DNA from: Triglochin maritima
Lineage: Eukaryota > Streptophyta > Magnoliopsida > Alismatales > Juncaginaceae
Reading direction: 5' to 3'
DNA: 64,000 nt
Assembly (NCBI GenBank): GCA_963682175.1
Contig: OY821771.1
Location: 6,695,001-6,759,000 of the forward strand
Shown: positions 34,089-46,765 of the stretch, one piece after another
Layout: each line of letters begins with the position of its first letter
Position numbering within the stretch: position 1 is the stretch's first letter
Made by a program: the position numbers and the translations under genes
Notes under the pieces: generated by a model
The model's database searches: none
Told to the model about the DNA's origin: nothing
Seen by the model: the letters and a program-made list of their open reading frames with translations, nothing else

Positions 34089-35800
34089 AGCTTTCAATTT
34101 CCTCAATTAACCAAACAATATCAGTGATGTATAGTTAAACACAATTATTTAAGCATCATTTTAGAGTATCATCAAAGTAAAACACTTCCCTGAGATTACA
34201 CAATTTTGATACCAATTCACCCTTCTTGGGCAAGTTGTATTTGATGTTTTTCTATACCAATACACAATTTTATCACCCACTCGTGCACTTCTCTGATTCC
34301 TATCTTTTGTCCAATTCGTCAACTTCAACTACACTTTTGTTTTGGAAAAACATAGACTTACATTTGCAAATTCATTTATGTTTCCAAAGCATAAACGGGC
34401 AGTGTCTAGTCTACTGCCAAAAGGGCTTAAAATGTGATTCTCTAAACTTAGGAAGCTCAATTCAGTTTGCCCAAATGAAATTTTACTGCGTAGAAGTCGA
34501 AGATCACCAGAAAACGATGAAAGCTCGAGTTGTGAAAGTTTAAAAAGCCAAAAAGATCATTGGGATCAGGAAGAGGTAGATATGTGTGACAGGTGGTGGT
34601 TGTTCTGGAAACAAAACAACACTACATGCATGCCAAAGTTTCACATGTCACAGTGCTTAAGTTTTATTCTATTCTATTTTGTTTTGTTTCCATTATAATA
34701 TTCATGATTCTCAAGGAACCCTATGAAGCAAACAAATCAAGCAAGAGGCAACTTGCTTAATAAGCAGCTTTGTTTGGATTTTGGAAAAGCAGCTTTGTTT
34801 GGAACACAAAGATGTATGTAATCAGACCCACTTGCCCGGAGAAGTTGAGGAACACATGCAAGAGGCAAGACAAAATCATTATAGCTACCGTGTTTTTCTT
34901 TTATCTAAAGATATAATTAGTCTGCAAATTCGGTTTGAAAGATATAATACAAGTTACGCCATGAAAATAGACCAAACCTGAGCAATCTAGCCTCTTGTGC
35001 TAAATGATAACCATGTAAAAGTAGACTTTAATTAAGCTATTTTGGATATGGGCTTTATTTGAACAATTTTTACTCGTAGTAGTTTTTAACTATAACAGCA
35101 GATTCAGAGGGCGTTTTTATAGATGGGTTTGATTTTCATTAGACATTAAGGGAGGACAATTCTGAAGTATTTATTACACACGGACATGAATCGTAAATAG
35201 GTGATATTATTGGTTTCAACCCAATATGTCCCAAGCGTACGTATATTACTAGAGAATATTAACTAGTTTAGATGTGATGACTTTGTTTTCTATCTTAGGT
35301 TTTGCTCATAATAAACTTATTTGCAGAAGGCATGGTTTCACATATTGTTATTTCCAGAGATGACTTTCAAGAACTCTTTTTTCTTTCTTTACAAAAAAAT
35401 GGCTGAAAGAAAAGAAACAGAGCTTACTAATTATATTCACAGAAAAAGTTGAGGAGACAATAGTATGTTCTCACGTGGGATGGCAAAGTAGCTCCTCTAC
35501 TCCTCCAATAATTGGCCAATCAAGAAACAGATCGAAAGAGTGGTTAAATCACACATCAAAACTTAATTATAAGAGGACCCATCTCACAAAAAGCACGTCT
35601 CTTTAACCAACACTATATATAAAGTTATGTACAATGTAAGGATGTTGTCTATGGAAGCTTCATGAGAAGTCTTCAAAACATTTTCATGAATCATGATCAT
35701 GTATACATCTCAAGATAACTTTCCCACATGGATGAGTTTTGTTTTTGTAATAAAGATAAACGGTGATTTGCTGGCAAGTCACTGGCTTATGAAATTATAG
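34089..35800. other. Intergenic DNA without recognised features
   Basis: AT-rich sequence to the right of the intact element. The 105-codon frame at 34226 lacks any recognisable motif and has the composition of chance AT-rich DNA. Confidence 0.4.
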
Positions 35801-35849
35801 ATATGTTATTGAAAGAAATTAATATCATGCTATTATTATTTTTTGTCAT

Positions 35850-36410
35850 GTTATTCCGTTAATTTTATCATTAACTTCCGATTAATTATAATAATATTTA
35901 ATGAAAATTTTCAATATCACCCTGTGTAAATTGAGAATCCATAAATTTCATTATATGTGTTGTAAACTTTGCAAAAAATAATTCAAATATATTATAACTG
36001 TTTTCACCAATTTATTCTCTCACTCCTCGTTCTCTCTCACCTCTTTCTTTCGTCTTTTCTTTTTCTCTCACTAAACTAATTAATTTCATTTATTTTTTAT
36101 AAAAAATATTTCTTCGAAAAACTTTAATTTTTCAAAATTTAATTTTTCTAAACTATTATTTTTAGTTATATTATTTCAAATTCATGATATTTTAATTTTT
36201 TTCATTAAAAATTGATATTAAATAAATAAAATTTTAAGAAGTTAATAAAAATCGATATTTAAAAAACAGAAATAAATAGATTTAAAAATATTTTTATTTA
36301 AAATTCAGAAATTATCATAATTAAATAGTTTAATAATCAAACCTTTAATTTTAGTGGGAGAGATGAGAGATGAGAGAGAATAGAGAAAAAAGAAACAATG
36401 TGAGAAGTGT
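35850..36410. repeat. Degenerate relative of the foldback MITE at 44.5 kb
   Basis: Shares ordered blocks with 44590-44820: TTATTCCGTTAA-like, ATATTTAATGA, AATATCACCCT/ATAATCACCCT, AAATTTCATTATATGTG, then CTCTCTC tracts, and a purine-rich mirrored tail (GAGAGATGAGAGA). It looks like an old copy of the same family. Borders are uncertain. Confidence 0.5.
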
Positions 36411-36719
36411 GTGAGTAATAGGGTAATTATTCGCTCAAATCTCAGATCTCTTTCATGTGGACATTATGTGGAGGATAGAGAAAATCACATGTTGCATGAA
36501 AGAAAAAGTGTACTACTAAAGTTGTGTAGTTGTATGATCATTCTCCACCACAAGATCTTTTTTAATAGTTATAGCCTATTGTTTGTTTCAAATTATAGCC
36601 TATTTTTTGTTTCAAATTATCAGTGAATACAATGATGACGACCTTTTTATTTGCGTTACAGACATTTTACGTATAATCAATGACCTTGTGATTTATACTT
36701 TTTCACGCGTACATTGTAA

Positions 36720-37600
36720 AGGGATGATGCCATATTCATTGGACATCCAAATCGTATGGCTACTGGTCAATACCTTGTGGTTCAAATATTTTCTTATGTA
36801 TTTCTTTTGCTCACTTTAAGTTCCCACATTGCAATAATATGTCGATTGTGAGATTTTTCGTCGAGTCACTTATACTACACTAGTATCTTTTGACTTGAGT
36901 ATTAATTTTTAGGAGCATATATTTGACGAATGTGTTGTGATTTTTTGTCTAGTCAAGTATGCTAATTTGTTAAAATATACTTTAACCACGGTATTAGTTG
37001 AAATGATCATGGATTTGACGACAATATTGTGATTTTTCGTCAGGTCACTTGTGCTAATTGGATTATATAATCATTTCATAACAAGAGCATGTAGTCCTCA
37101 CTAAGGGACGAGAACCTATTCCTTGGACATCGGGGCATGTGTAGTCATTGGTCAATACATTTTGCTTCTCACTACACAAGCATGAAGTCCATATGTTGGA
37201 CATCCAAACCGTGTGGATATTGGTCAATACCTTGTGGTTCAATTATTTTTTATGTATTTCTTTCGCACACATTAAGTTCCAACATTGCATTAACATGTCG
37301 ATTTTGAGATTCTACGTCGAGTCACCTATCCTACATAGGTTCTAATATCTTGTGACTTGAGTATTAGTTCTAATATTGAAGGTGTTGTGATTTTCTATGG
37401 GGTGGCGTATGCTAATTGGGTTCCTTTCAACATAGTATTAGTTGAAAGGAGCATGGATTTGAGAACAATGTTGTGATTCTTTGTCAGGTTACTTGTGCTA
37501 ATTGGCCTCTAGAATCATTCATGAATATAAAGTCCACTCGTTAGACGAGGACTTATTCCTTGGACACTCAGGTCGTGTGATTATTTGTCAATATTTTCTG
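36720..37600 (+). repeat. Imperfect tandem repeat, units of roughly 400-460 bp
   Basis: A TTGGACATCC-type block followed by TGGTCAATACCTTGTGG recurs at about 36737, 37196 and, more diverged, 37121 and 37556. The intervening text also repeats (TTAAGTTCC.ACATTGCA, ATGTCGATT.TGAGATT, CGTCGAGTCAC). No coding potential is seen. Confidence 0.65.
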
Positions 37601-40600
37601 GTTCGGTCAGAAATTCTTGTACAAACCTTATATATAAAAATGACCAAATAAAAGTGATGGAAATATATCGAAAGTGATACTTAAATTGATTGACTTGATA
37701 AGAGGATTCTAAATCTACACTTATATTTTGGAAAACTCTTTGTGACTATCTAAATACTTAAAAAATAAAGTTGAGAGATGAAATATATTAACAACAAACG
37801 TATACGGTGGACTACAAAGACACTTTGACAACAATAAAACAACAAGATTGTGTGGTGGAGAATCAACTTGAACCTCACTAAGTTTCTCTCCTCCAACACA
37901 ACATGACACATAGGACGACGTACTTTTGACGTTGAATCAGAGTGTGAACGTCACGGTCCAGTAGATAGTTGAAAAACATTTAATAAATATTCAAGTATTT
38001 TTTTTTGTAAAATGTATACTAACGAAATTAAATTTATGATTTCATTAAATATTAGTATAACTGAAGAAAAGGTAACAAAAATATTAACAGATCAATGACA
38101 TGACTTAAAAAAATAATGATGTGTTGGCAAATGTTAGTGTTTTTATTTGACATTAGGCTAACAAAATTCCGTAAGTTATTAATGTTAATGACATGCAAGT
38201 AAATCTCCGAAAGATAAGATTTTTGATTAACTAAATCCATTGTTGTTTGTAGGAAATAGGAGGGAAGTCAAGAATTTTAAGTTCAAAACTCTATTCTGCA
38301 TTAAATTCTAAATATCTTAACTGTTGTGAAAATATATTTTATGTTGAAGTGAGGGAAAGTCAACCATATGAGTCATATTGCGAAGGATTTTCTTCTTCTT
38401 TTTGCAGAGAAAGCAATGAATTGTACTCTTTTTGATTTCACAATGAAAGCCATGAACTCCAATCTCAAAGTTTTTTCGTTCAAACTTTCAACTTTAATTC
38501 GACTACAAGTTTGTTATAAATTAACTCTGAACTTTAATTCTTAAGTTTATTATAATTTTTTCTACTAAACCAATCAATCAAAAAAAAACCCAACAGAATA
38601 TACTTTTAAAATAATATAAAAACTTTTAAATAAACAACCTAAATTTTTAAAATTTTGGAAGGTAAAAACAAAACAACCTAAATTCCATGCAGAAGACATC
38701 ACTTGTACGTGGAAGACATCTATTCCCATGACACTATGCACCCATTAATTATTTTCGGTAACAACAAAATGAAGAAGTGGGGAATACAAGAAATGGCACA
38801 TGCAAGATTCGGAAGAGAGCAGATGGAAGGTGCACCGGATCATATCCACCTACCCAAAGTTTGTCGCCTTTCCATTTTCCAATGTAATTAATCCACTACT
38901 ACCCAACTTTATTTGTCAAAAAGAAAATAGATTTTTCAAAGCCCACTGGCTGAAGTGCAGCCTATATTCAGATTTTCAGATCGAATATTTATTGAGCACA
39001 AAATAATACACTTTGAGTACTCTAAATTTGAAACCACAACTCGCCGTAAAAAGTAGGATAGGATAAGATGGGAAAGACCTATGAATCATAAAAAAAACAC
39101 AATAGACTTTTTAAACATGAGGTTTTGTTATCGATCCACAGATGACAAGACACTGGTAAGATTCCTTCAACTTTCAAACTCCGTTAGATTTGACATTTAT
39201 GAGTCAGACTATTTTTTGAGAAATGGTGCAATCATGAGTCAGACCATCGACTGCAATATCTACTAGAAATTTAAGAAGTTTTGGTTAAGAAGGTCGTAAT
39301 ACGTTAGTCATACTACCATATCAGTCGTAATTGGGGTGGATGGAGGAATACTACGTCCATCATAGTAGAACTGGAGTATTAGGTGCGGCCGAAGTGATAC
39401 CATATTCATTTTACTTATAATTAAGTGCGGCCGAGGTGAAGTTAATTAATTATCACTTGACTCGAAAAACTAACCATCTGAAACCTTACCGTTTTCGTAG
39501 TGGTATACTCGACGAAAATTAATCTCTTTGCATAAGTTCACTAAATTAAGAATCCTACATTTCTGGCAGGGTCAATTGTAACTGTAAGTTCTTAACCTTT
39601 TTGTAAGGGTTAATTGAAGATTATCAAACCCCTGCGAGGGTCAACTGAAGGATAATCCCGTATATCATTTGCGAGGGTTAAATCCTACTCTTAAATGAGT
39701 CCTATACGTAGTTAAAACAAACGTACCTTAGCAAACTAACATTTACCTACCAGATTATGATTTGAGAGTGTACTTAACTTTACCCCAGCATGGTATTGTC
39801 AAAATGCCTTGTAATTTACCTCAATATAAAATAAGTACAGAGTGCGCTAACTCCTTCAAAGTTCAAATAACAACTATATTGTAAAAATGGAAGGATAACA
39901 GTTAATTTGCTCTTCGAACTATGATATCATCTTAATTTGGTCCAATCCATTAGCCATTCGAAAGATAACAATTTTTGTATGTTTTTAATAAAATGAATCA
40001 AATTGAAATAACATTACTATTCGAAAGAGCAAAGTGATACATTTTATAATTCGGGACGTTAAAATGGAAAACGACAATAATTAAGGGAGGTAAACTTTAA
40101 TTTACCTTACACAAAATGCAATCTTCACAAACCTTGGATACTACTTTAGATGCTTTCATGCATACAAAATTAGTCAAATAATGTATGTAGGTATATCTTA
40201 CCTTCTATCCATGTGATGTGGTCATGTTTATCTTGAGCAGTGGTAAGTAGAAGAAATTAAGAAAGACAACAATTCTAAGTTCCAACACTCACATGCACCG
40301 CTTGACAAACACCCCTTAATTACAATAAAATCACTCAAAATGCCACCATAAATTAATTAAATAATTAGCAGACAAGGTTGCTGAATCTTACCACATGAAA
40401 GCTGTTTCTTTATTTCCCAGACACACATCTGCCCAAACATGACTTCCACCAGAAGCAAACTGCTTTTTCACTTTGTCTGATACTCACTCAAACCCTCAAT
40501 TACCCACAAATTACACTTAATGCCACCAAATCACTGTCCTGTCCACAGACAAAAGCTGGTCAGACCACATGCATCATCATGCAAACTAATCTCTTAAAGT

Positions 40601-41079
40601 ACTGTGCATCACACCAAATCTCTCTTGTACTGATAATAATAAGAACTTACTAACATTATCCCAGACTATTAATATGGACTTAATGTTGTGGTTAGCTTAG
40701 ACATGACAATTTGTCCTGTGCATATTCGTGGATGATTTTTTCTGAACTTTGGATTTGACCCTCCCAACGTAATTTTGTCCAGCGATAATTTGAACTTGTA
40801 GTACCTTAGGACTAGCTGAGTTGGTTGAGGTAAGTGTTGTAATTTTCCAAACAACACATGTTCCAACTCCAACAAAGTATGTTTGTCAAATGACTTGGTG
40901 AATATAATGTTAGACCACTTCTAGTTTAGTAGAGCCCGTATTTATTAAAATAAAAGATATGGTCATAAATCACGGTTAAGCCGGATGGATACATAAGCCA
41001 ATATGTAGCCTAAGTTATTGATATCCACTTATATCGCTTTACAACAAAACAACATTTCATACGGACCGAGAGAATATAA
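37601..41079. other. Intergenic DNA without recognised features
   Basis: Long AT-rich stretch. I found no frame with coding character, no RNA gene and no bounded element. The short open frames near 38.7, 39.1 and 40.7 kb carry no motifs. Confidence 0.4.
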
Positions 41080-41506
41080 GAGCATCATTAACAGCGTCCG
41101 AACAGTTTCCGGGCGTCCTGGTTTCTCTCTCAGCCACGTTAGCTTCTCTCTCGGCCACCAACCCCCCTACAAAATCCTTAACCATTAACCAATCCACTCA
41201 GTCACATTACAGTATTTGTTATCACGTCATTATTTTTATTCTTCTCTCTAAAACTCTTTCAACAATCAACAAAATATATTAATAATCATTATCGTAATTA
41301 TTTAATATCAACAATTCATTCATTTTTAATTAACATTTAATTAATAAATACGAAAATATTATTAAAATTTAGGAAACCACGTTACATAGTACATTAACTG
41401 AAAATTTAAAAACTAAAACTAAAAATATATCATTAAATACTAAACTTAAAATACATCAAGACGCATTTCCTCCAAAGCGTTGTCATATATTGTCGATCAA
41501 ATCGGC

Positions 41507-41825
41507 TTAAATGGTCAAATGTGTGGTGCGATCACGCACTTGATCTCTCCTTCTCAAGTACCTGGTAATATCCACTACACGGTCAGTGGAATACCGAGCA
41601 ACGTCGTTCACGGAATTTCCAGGTTGATCCTCAACAAATTCGTTCCAATCTCCAAAATTACCGAAGGAATCACGTTCATCCTCCACTATCATATTATGCA
41701 TTACAATGCAAGCTATCATTATTTTGTTAAGTACAACTTTACTTCATGCAAGAGATGACTTCTTCACTATCGCGAACCACGCTTGCAAGACTCTAAATGC
41801 ACGTTCTACATCTTTGTGTACTGCT
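41507..41825 (-). pseudogene. PIF/Harbinger nuclease, C-terminal remnant
   Basis: The minus frame reads VERAFRVLQAWFAIVKK and, after a TGA replacing the expected Trp, IMIACIVMHNMIVEDERD. This is the conserved end of Harbinger DDE nucleases. The following tail (VDITRYLRRRDQVRDRTTHL) is degenerate. The catalytic first half is missing. Confidence 0.8.
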
Positions 41826-41972
41826 TCTTGTTACGCACCGGAAATGGGAGTCTGTTGCGCTTGGACTTCCCACCGGAAACGTCGCTGTAGAAAGTCCGGA
41901 GAGTATTAGCAGCGGGAAAAGAAAAAAAACACCGACGACGATGGGAGTCACGCAACACCGTCAACAGATGAA

Positions 41973-42305
41973 ATGGTGTTCGAAACATGTCATCGTCCTG
42001 AAGGTGTTAAAAAAGCTATAAAAAAGAAGGGGAAACAATTATTTCAGACACAACTTGATCATGGTATATTAGAACTGGGGAAACAAATTGAATATAGCGT
42101 AAAAGTGAAAGAGGAAAAATACTTGCGTTACGAAGAACGGGTGGAGAGGAAACGCATCGAAGCTGAGACGAATTTCCAAAGGGAACTCAACAGCAAGAAA
42201 CTTGATGTCTTATTTGCTCTGATGAAGAAGGAAAACAAGGACGAATTCGATAAAGAAACACTTGCTGAACTCAAGGAGTGGACTAAAGTACAAGGATATC
42301 TGTAG
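41973..42305 (+). pseudogene. PIF/Harbinger Myb-like accessory protein, C-terminal half
   Basis: A 110-codon frame begins near RPEGVKKAIKKKGK, the conserved motif of plant Harbinger ORF1 proteins. It continues as a charged helical region (KEEKYLRYEERVERKRIEAE) typical of the NAM-associated C-terminal domain. The Myb/SANT half that would bind DNA is missing, so it is not expected to work alone. Confidence 0.75.
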
Positions 42306-42752
42306 GTGCTCATGTTTTCATTTGTAATATCAATATGTGTGTTGTAGTTTATCAGTATTGTGGTAGTTTAAATTTCGTATCCGTAGGAGGATTGTCTTTC
42401 CTTTCATTATTTCTGTTGTATTTCGTATTCTGTATTTGTATTGTATGAGTATTGTACTACTATTTCTTATTTTGTTTATGATTTTTTTAATTTTATTTTT
42501 ATCTAAATAAATAAAAAAGTTAATTAATCATAAAATATTTTTTCAATACCTAATTAATTTACCTAATTAATACATTATCCTAATTATATATAAATAATCT
42601 TTTTTCTTTAAAACAAAACGAAAAAAAATCGGGACCAATTGGGTGGGGGGGACGTGGCCCCTCGCCCTAGGCGTGCCCTCCCGTTAAGGGAGAGCAACTC
42701 GGGCGCCCTTCCCGGGCGCCCGAGTGAAGAGCACCCGTTAAGGGTGCTCTAA

Positions 42753-43198
42753 GAGCAAGCACCAGAGTTTTGGAAACCAAACTGGATCTGCTGTTAGACT
42801 CGGCCTTTTTTTTTGAAGTTTTGGTGTCCGTCATTTGGTTGTGGTATATATTGTTAGGATCAACTAAACAAAATTACTAGTTTATAGATCTTTTGACCGA
42901 TTACGAACGAGTTAGAGCTTTCATTGAAATTTCACAAAGTACTAAATTATAACCGAAAAATGTGTGTGATACAAATTTGTATAGAATTAAGTCTGTTGAT
43001 GACATATTGAGCTGTTGTCCTTTTATTTATTTCTTCTCAGAAACTAACTTTTCACTAATATTGATATCAAATTCAGGCTTAATTATTTATTACAGGATTT
43101 GTTTGCAAGGACACGATACAAGATACAACCAAACATTCAAACTTATTCAAATATTGATTAATAATTACCCCCAAAATTTTCTTTTGAAGATTTAAATA
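42753..43198. other. Intergenic DNA
   Basis: AT-rich sequence between the Harbinger element and the tandem duplication. No gene seen. Confidence 0.45.
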
Positions 43199-44266
43199 TA
43201 TACTTTACTACATACTCGAAAGTGCAGTAGTTTTGTAAAATATAATTCCAGCATCATGTTGATGTCAAGATTTACTATATAATTGCAAGCTATCAATCCA
43301 CTAATCACGGTTTGACGTAAGATCCGGATTTTGAAGATCTTGGCTGGAAAATAATGATATAGTTTTTTTAGGACAACAATTCTGATTTCAAATATTTTAG
43401 CTGTTGCAAATCCAACCGTTTCCTCTGAGATTATTATTATTTCAAAAGAAAGGAAATCAGTGGCGAGTGATCCAAGTTGTGTAGTCAGCAAAATCAAAAG
43501 TCAGAAGGATTCTTGTTTAGGGTAATGTACTATTAATATCACAAAGTTCTCGATTTCATAAGTTGTAGTACGCAAGTGGTTGAACTGAAGTAGGTACGTA
43601 ATAGCAATTAAAAAATACATAGGCCGGTGAAGCAGCATTATTTCTCATTAAAATATTGCTAAATTACTGGATGATGTGATAATCGGCGTGTGGTTTTGTT
43701 TCTAAGCCGCCATTAGACTTAAATAACTATATCAATTTGACAGGAAAACAGTTTGCCATTAATTTTAAGTTCCATCCCCATCAAAAACACGCTCTTAGTC
43801 TCCTTTCATACATAATGATATTAGGATTGTAAGTGGGGTCAAAATACAGGTTACCATATCGTATTCGTGTTAAATTCACAAAAATTGAAACCCTATCCAT
43901 TTATTATACCGACCCAAAAGATACATCCAAGCTGGAACCAGCTCAATTGGAAAATTTCTTGTTTTGACATAGTTAATATCATGGATCATATCCTAACAAC
44001 CACGTTCTAATGTTTGGAATGTTGAAATTTAAAATGAGAATGTTGTAGTAGTGTATCTAAATTAAAAGGTGTATTAACCCATTCTAACCGATCTAGTCCG
44101 TTTATTAAATGGGTTGTATTCATCTATGAGTTATACTTACTCAACAAAAAATGCAGTTCAATTTGGAAGTAGATTGTGAAAACTACCACAAAAAATTATG
44201 CAATTAGTTCTTGATTAATAATTAAAATATTTTGACAAAAAAGGAGGGTCAGTATTGAGATTCTTA
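43199..44266 (+). repeat. Tandem duplication, copy 1 (unfilled)
   Basis: About 1.07 kb that aligns end to end with 44267-46765 once two insertions are removed from the latter. Landmarks include CGAAAGTGCAGTAGT (43216), GATCCGGATTTTGAAGATCT, CAGTGGCGAGTGATCCAAG and a tail ending TTGATTAATAATTAAAATAT. No coding frame is shared between the copies. Confidence 0.85.
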
Positions 44267-44466
44267 CGACATACTTGAAAGTGCAGTAGTTTGGTAAAAT
44301 ATAATTCCGGCATCACGTTGATGTCAAGGTTTACTATCTAATTGCAGGATATCAATCCACTAATCATAGTTTGACGTAAGATCCGGATTTTGACCGGATT
44401 TTGAAGATCTTGGCTGGAAAATAATGATAAAGTTTTTTTAGGACAACAATTCCGATTTTATTTTAG

Positions 44467-45436
44467 GGTTATTTGTTTGGGTGACACCAAGAAACAATTA
44501 AATTGGTTTTACGTCACCTGATTTTAACTATTTAGGCTAATGTCGTAGAAAAATCAAACAATTTAATTTAATGTGATAGGAAAACAAAATATTTACCGTT
44601 ACGTCATTCCGTCAATAAACCATTAACTTTTTCCGTTAAATATATAAATATTTAATGAGAATTTTGCATAATCACCCTGAATAAACCAAAAATTCATAAA
44701 ATTCATTTTATGTGTCGTAAAAATTGCAAACAATTACTCAAATAATTTATCTATACTCTCTCATCTCTATCTTTCAATTTTTATTTCTTCTTTGTCTCTC
44801 ATTAAACTTAATGGCTCGATTACTAAACTAATGAAATTTGATGATTTTATTAATTTTAAAAATACAATCAATTAATTATTTTTTATTAAAAATTCATTTT
44901 TCTAATAAAAAATATTGTTTATTAAAAAATTAATTTTCTAGTAAAAAATTATTTTTATATAAAATGTGTTTTTCAATTATCAGATTCTTGTACAAAAATA
45001 TTAAAAATCATGAATATGAAATAAGATAAATAAAAATAAATAATTTTTAGAATTTTTTTTATTGAATTTCATTAGTTTAGTAATCGAGTCATTAAGTTTA
45101 GTGAGAGAAAAGAAGAAATGAAAGTTGAAAGATAGAGATGAGAGACTATAGATAAATTATTTGAGTGATTTTTTGTAATTTTTACAACACATATAATGAA
45201 TTTTATGATTTTTTGATTTATTCGGGGGTGATTTTGCAAAATTTCCATTAAATATTAATTTACTTAACAGACGTTAATAGTTTACCGACGGAATGACATA
45301 AAGGTAAATATTTCATTTTACTATGAAATTAAGATAAATAGTTTAATTTTTCTATGATATTAAGCTAAATAGTCAAAATCAAGTGATATAAAATCAATTT
45401 AGTTGTTTCTTGGTGGCATCCAATCAAATAACCTAA
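44467..45436. mobile_element. Foldback MITE with long inverted repeats
   Basis: The left end GGTTATTTGTTTGGGTGACA and the right end, read inward as GGTTATTTGATTGGATGCCA, start two arms of about 370 bp that meet around an AT-rich loop (44836-45075). The 8-bp sequence TATTTTAG flanks both sides (44459-44466 and 45437-45444). The corresponding empty site is in duplication copy 1 near 43390-43400. There is no coding capacity. Confidence 0.8.
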
Positions 45437-45843
45437 TATTTTAGCTGTTGCAAATCCAACCGTTTCCATATGAGATTATTATTATTTCAAAAGAAAGGAA
45501 ATCAGTGGCGAGTGATCCAAGATGTGTAGTAGGCAAAATTAAAAGTCAGAAGGATTCTTGTTTATGGTAATGTAATATTAATATCACAAAGTTATCGATT
45601 TCATAAAGTTGTAGTACGCAAGTGGTTGAACTGAAGTAGGTAACAGCAATTAACAAATACTTAGGCCGGCGAAGCAGCATTATCTCTCATAAAAGGATTA
45701 CTAAATTACAGGAAGATATGATAATGGGCTGGTGATTTCTTTTCCTAAGCAGCCATTAGACTTAAATAAATATATCAATTTCACAAGAAAATAGTTTGTC
45801 ATTAATTTGAAGTTCTATCCCCCATCGAAAAAACACACTCTTA

Positions 45844-46277
45844 GGTACCGTTTGGATATCCCAAAAGCCAACAACTTTTCCAACAAAAGTTGGCTTTTTT
45901 GGGAAATCGTTTAAGCTGGCGTAATGTGAGGTTTAAGCTGGATCGTTTGAATGTTCCTAAACGACACCTAGTTTCGAAACGTCTCTTCAATGACAATTAT
46001 CATATTACCTCCCCTCAGGGGTATGGAGGTAATTTGATCGGTGACAAGTCGTAAAAATAAACGACGAAAGACCTAAAGATGTAACCTCAACTGTAGGTCC
46101 CACCATAAACGTTAAAAGCTCGTTTCACCCAGCTTCTACGGCCTTATTCAAAATTGATAAGTTGGTCTCAGCTTTTACGTAAAAGTAGGACTACTAAAAT
46201 CTTGTTTGGATGCAATCTCCAAAATAACCAGTTTTTGCTGGAAATGTTGTCGGCTTTTGGGACATCCAAACGGTACC
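45844..46277. mobile_element. Tourist-like MITE
   Basis: A 434-bp element begins GGTACCGTTTGGATATCCCA and ends with its near-perfect complement. It is flanked by the 3-bp duplication TTA (45841-45843 and 46278-46280). The unoccupied target, CTCTTAGTCTCC, is preserved in duplication copy 1 near 43793-43804. TTA duplications and GG-starting ends fit PIF/Harbinger-derived MITEs. Confidence 0.88.
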
Positions 46278-46765
46278 TTAGTCTCCTTTCATGCAATCTC
46301 ATATATAAAGATATTAGGGTCGTAAGTAGGGGTCAAAATACAGATTACCGTATCGTGCTCGTGTCAATTTCATAGAAACCAAAACCCTATTAGTTTATTA
46401 TATGGGTTGAAAATGAAAAATCTAAACTCAAAATAGTTTAGTTGGGAAATCTCTTATTTTGAGATGGTTAAAATCATAGATAGTATCCTAACAGTCTCAT
46501 TCTAATATTTGGGATGTTAGAATTTAAAATAGGAATGTAGTAGTAGAATAGAAAATTTTAAAATCGTATCAACCCATCCCAACCAATATAGTCCGTTTAT
46601 TAAATGGGTTGCGTTTGTGTATGAGTTATACTTACTCAAATACCCTTTGTTTTTGACAAAACTCAAGAAAAAATGCAATTCAATTTGGGAGAAAATTATA
46701 AAAACTGCCACAAATATTTATGCAATTAGTTGTTGATTAATAATTAAAATATGGAGATTCTTATA

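Larger units (their letters stand above)
41080..42749. mobile_element. PIF/Harbinger element, internally deleted
   Basis: The ends are imperfect inverted repeats: GAGCATCATTAACAG on the left against GAGCACCCTTAACGG read from the right. The 3-bp duplication TAA lies at 41077-41079 and 42750-42752, as expected for PIF/Harbinger. Inside are the C-terminal part of the nuclease (minus strand) and the C-terminal part of the Myb-like accessory protein (plus strand), brought close together by a deletion. A GC-rich hairpin lies near the right end (about 42700-42722). Confidence 0.85.
44267..46765 (+). repeat. Tandem duplication, copy 2 (with two MITE insertions)
   Basis: Second copy of the 43199-44266 unit, enlarged by a 970-bp and a 434-bp insertion. 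It also carries a small local duplication (GATCCGGATTTTGACCGGAT near 44380). Divergence from copy 1 is modest (scattered substitutions and short indels), so the duplication is neither very old nor brand new. Confidence 0.85.

Noticed and set aside
34226..34543. 105-codon open frame as a gene
   Set aside because: No motif, no promoter-like or splice context, and AT-rich composition like its surroundings.
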